From Chondromyces crocatus (lineage in GTDB: Bacteria > Myxococcota_A > Polyangia > Polyangiales > Polyangiaceae), in the NCBI RefSeq assembly GCF_001189295.1, contig NZ_CP012159.1, positions 11,055,856 through 11,119,855 on the forward strand: a stretch of 64,000 nucleotides of DNA, written 5' to 3'. The notes under the pieces are model-generated. The model had not been told where the DNA came from, ran no database searches, and saw only the letters and a list, made by a program, of their open reading frames with translations. Shown here piece by piece: positions 62,946 to 64,000 of this stretch. The translations under genes and the position numbers were made by a program. The first letter of the stretch is position 1. Every line of letters begins with the position of its first letter.

Positions 62946-64000
62946 ATGTGCCGCCTCCCGTTCGCCGTATGTCTGCTTTTTGCCTTCGTGCTGCTCCCCG
63001 GTCGGCGCGCGGACGCCTGCGCCCCCGCCTACCGGGAAGGGAATCGGGTCCGCATCGACGACGAGTCCGCCATCATCGTCTGGGATGAGGCCAGCAAGAC
63101 GGAGCATTTCATCCGGCGCGCCTCCTTCTCCAGCGACGCCACCGACTTCGGGTTCCTCGTACCGACCCCTTCCGTCCCTGAACTCGCCGAGGCCAGGAAC
63201 GAGCCCTTCGATGCGCTCGAACAACGTGTCTCTCCCGGCGTCGTGTACCGCGCCAAGATCGACGGCGTGAAGGCAGGCTTTCTGTGCGCGCTGCCGTTCT
63301 ACATGTTCCTGGGCAGATCAGAGAAATCCGCGGTGGCTCCAGCCGCCGCGCCGGTGCGCGTGCTCCACGCCCAGACCCTCGCCGGATACGACGCCGTCGT
63401 CCTGGAGGCCGATCGATCCGACGCCCTCGCGGCGTGGCTGCGCGAGCACGGCTACGCCACACGGCCAGCGCTGGAGGCGTGGCTCCAGCCTTACGTGACG
63501 GCACGCTGGAAGATCACCGCCTTCAAGATCGCTCCCCGAAAGCCCGGCGACCGGGTCGCCACCTCTGCAGTCCGCATGTCCTTCACCACCGAGCGCCCCT
63601 TCTTCCCGTATCGAGAGCCGGCCGATGAGCAGCAAGCCGCTCCCTCCGACGATCCCGCGAATGCGACGCCCCCCGAGCGCCGTCTCCGCGTGTTTCTGAT
63701 CGCGCGCTCACGCATGGAGGGTGCGCTCGGTGACGGACGACGCGCCTGGCCTGGCCAGGTGACCTGGGCGACCCTCCTTGCCCCGAGAGGCGCAGCGCCC
63801 CCCACGAACATCGAGTCCATCCCCATCCCCTTCGAGGATGCATGGCTCACCGCTTTCGAGGACAACGCGAGCCCGAGGCCTGGCGTCGACGAGGTCTACT
63901 TTTCCCCGGCGACCGACCCCAGCCCCTTTCTGCCGGAGCCCGTCGTGATCGTCGAACCCATCAAGCTGCCTCTCCCGCTGGATGTGCTGGCGGTGATCGG
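62946..64000 (+). CDS. DUF2330-type secreted protein, truncated at window end
   Basis: At least 351 aa, C-terminus outside the window. Signal peptide in the first 25 residues ending RRADACAPAY, then IDDESAIIVWDEASKTEHFI and FGFLVPTPSVPELAEA, as in DUF2330 proteins. The frame stays open to the end. Function unknown; members are secreted or surface proteins. ATG at 62946 is 138 bp from the divergent epimerase start. Confidence 0.8.
   Translation, partial: MCRLPFAVCLLFAFVLLPGRRADACAPAYREGNRVRIDDESAIIVWDEASKTEHFIRRASFSSDATDFGFLVPTPSVPELAEARNEPFDALEQRVSPGVVYRAKIDGVKAGFLCALPFYMFLGRSEKSAVAPAAAPVRVLHAQTLAGYDAVVLEADRSDALAAWLREHGYATRPALEAWLQPYVTARWKITAFKIAPRKPGDRVATSAVRMSFTTERPFFPYREPADEQQAAPSDDPANATPPERRLRVFLIARSRMEGALGDGRRAWPGQVTWATLLAPRGAAPPTNIESIPIPFEDAWLTAFEDNASPRPGVDEVYFSPATDPSPFLPEPVVIVEPIKLPLPLDVLAVI

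Overview
The window looks like chromosomal DNA of a myxobacterium, probably of the Sorangium/Polyangium/Chondromyces branch. This is inferred from the very high GC content with G/C-ending codons, a MYXO-CTERM-type sorting tail on a thrombospondin-type-3 protein, a Hanks-type Ser/Thr kinase, a PilY1-like protein, many secreted lipoproteins and an ether-lipid-type FAD enzyme. No phage, plasmid, insertion sequence, tRNA, rRNA or CRISPR array was seen. Because of the GC bias, long open frames run antisense to most genes; these were treated as artefacts.

Layout. 1-2181: two overlapping genes of unknown role, one with HEAT-like repeats. 2449-8159: an OmpA-family protein followed by a large Ca-binding-repeat surface protein. 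8472-11821: an MCE (MlaD-like) protein with a collagen-like linker and a probable barrel domain, followed by a multihaem lipoprotein. 11958-14713: a TPR lipoprotein overlapping a CAP-domain lipoprotein. 14741-20811: an RND efflux pump (adaptor, then permease) translationally coupled to an RpoH-like sigma factor, divergent from a TetR regulator, with three matching 21-bp inverted repeats between them. 20812-21647: a non-coding stretch dominated by a 22-bp tandem repeat. 21648-29702: lipoproteins, a tandem pair of membrane proteins, an esterase, a kinase fused to a macro domain and a zinc alcohol dehydrogenase. 30255-38197: PilY1-like protein, GH15 hydrolase, a low-complexity lipoprotein and an alpha/beta hydrolase.

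The strongest unusual signal is at 38341-39366. A two-domain AhpD-like gene is interrupted by an in-frame TGA exactly where the second redox cysteine of the CxxCxxxH motif belongs. A perfect 7-bp hairpin with a 5-nt loop lies 16 nt after the TGA, as expected of a bacterial SECIS element. I read this as a selenoprotein.

39437-47697 holds a PHM-like copper monooxygenase lipoprotein, a PQQ-propeller fragment, an outer-membrane-type protein, a protein with two complete radical SAM cores, a NIF3-family protein and a GNAT acetyltransferase. 47835-53648 is housekeeping: dnaK on the minus strand, then rpmE, a DUF1385 protein, prfA, an unknown gene and a HIT hydrolase on the plus strand. 53650-58732 is a minus-strand lipid operon: phosphatidylserine decarboxylase, a methyltransferase with a long disordered tail, and an alkyl-DHAP-synthase-like enzyme. 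59106-64000 holds a metallo-beta-lactamase-fold protein, a GAF/sigma-54 activator, a Tat-lipoprotein epimerase and the start of a DUF2330-type protein.

All calls come from reading the sequence by eye. No database search, alignment or folding program was run.
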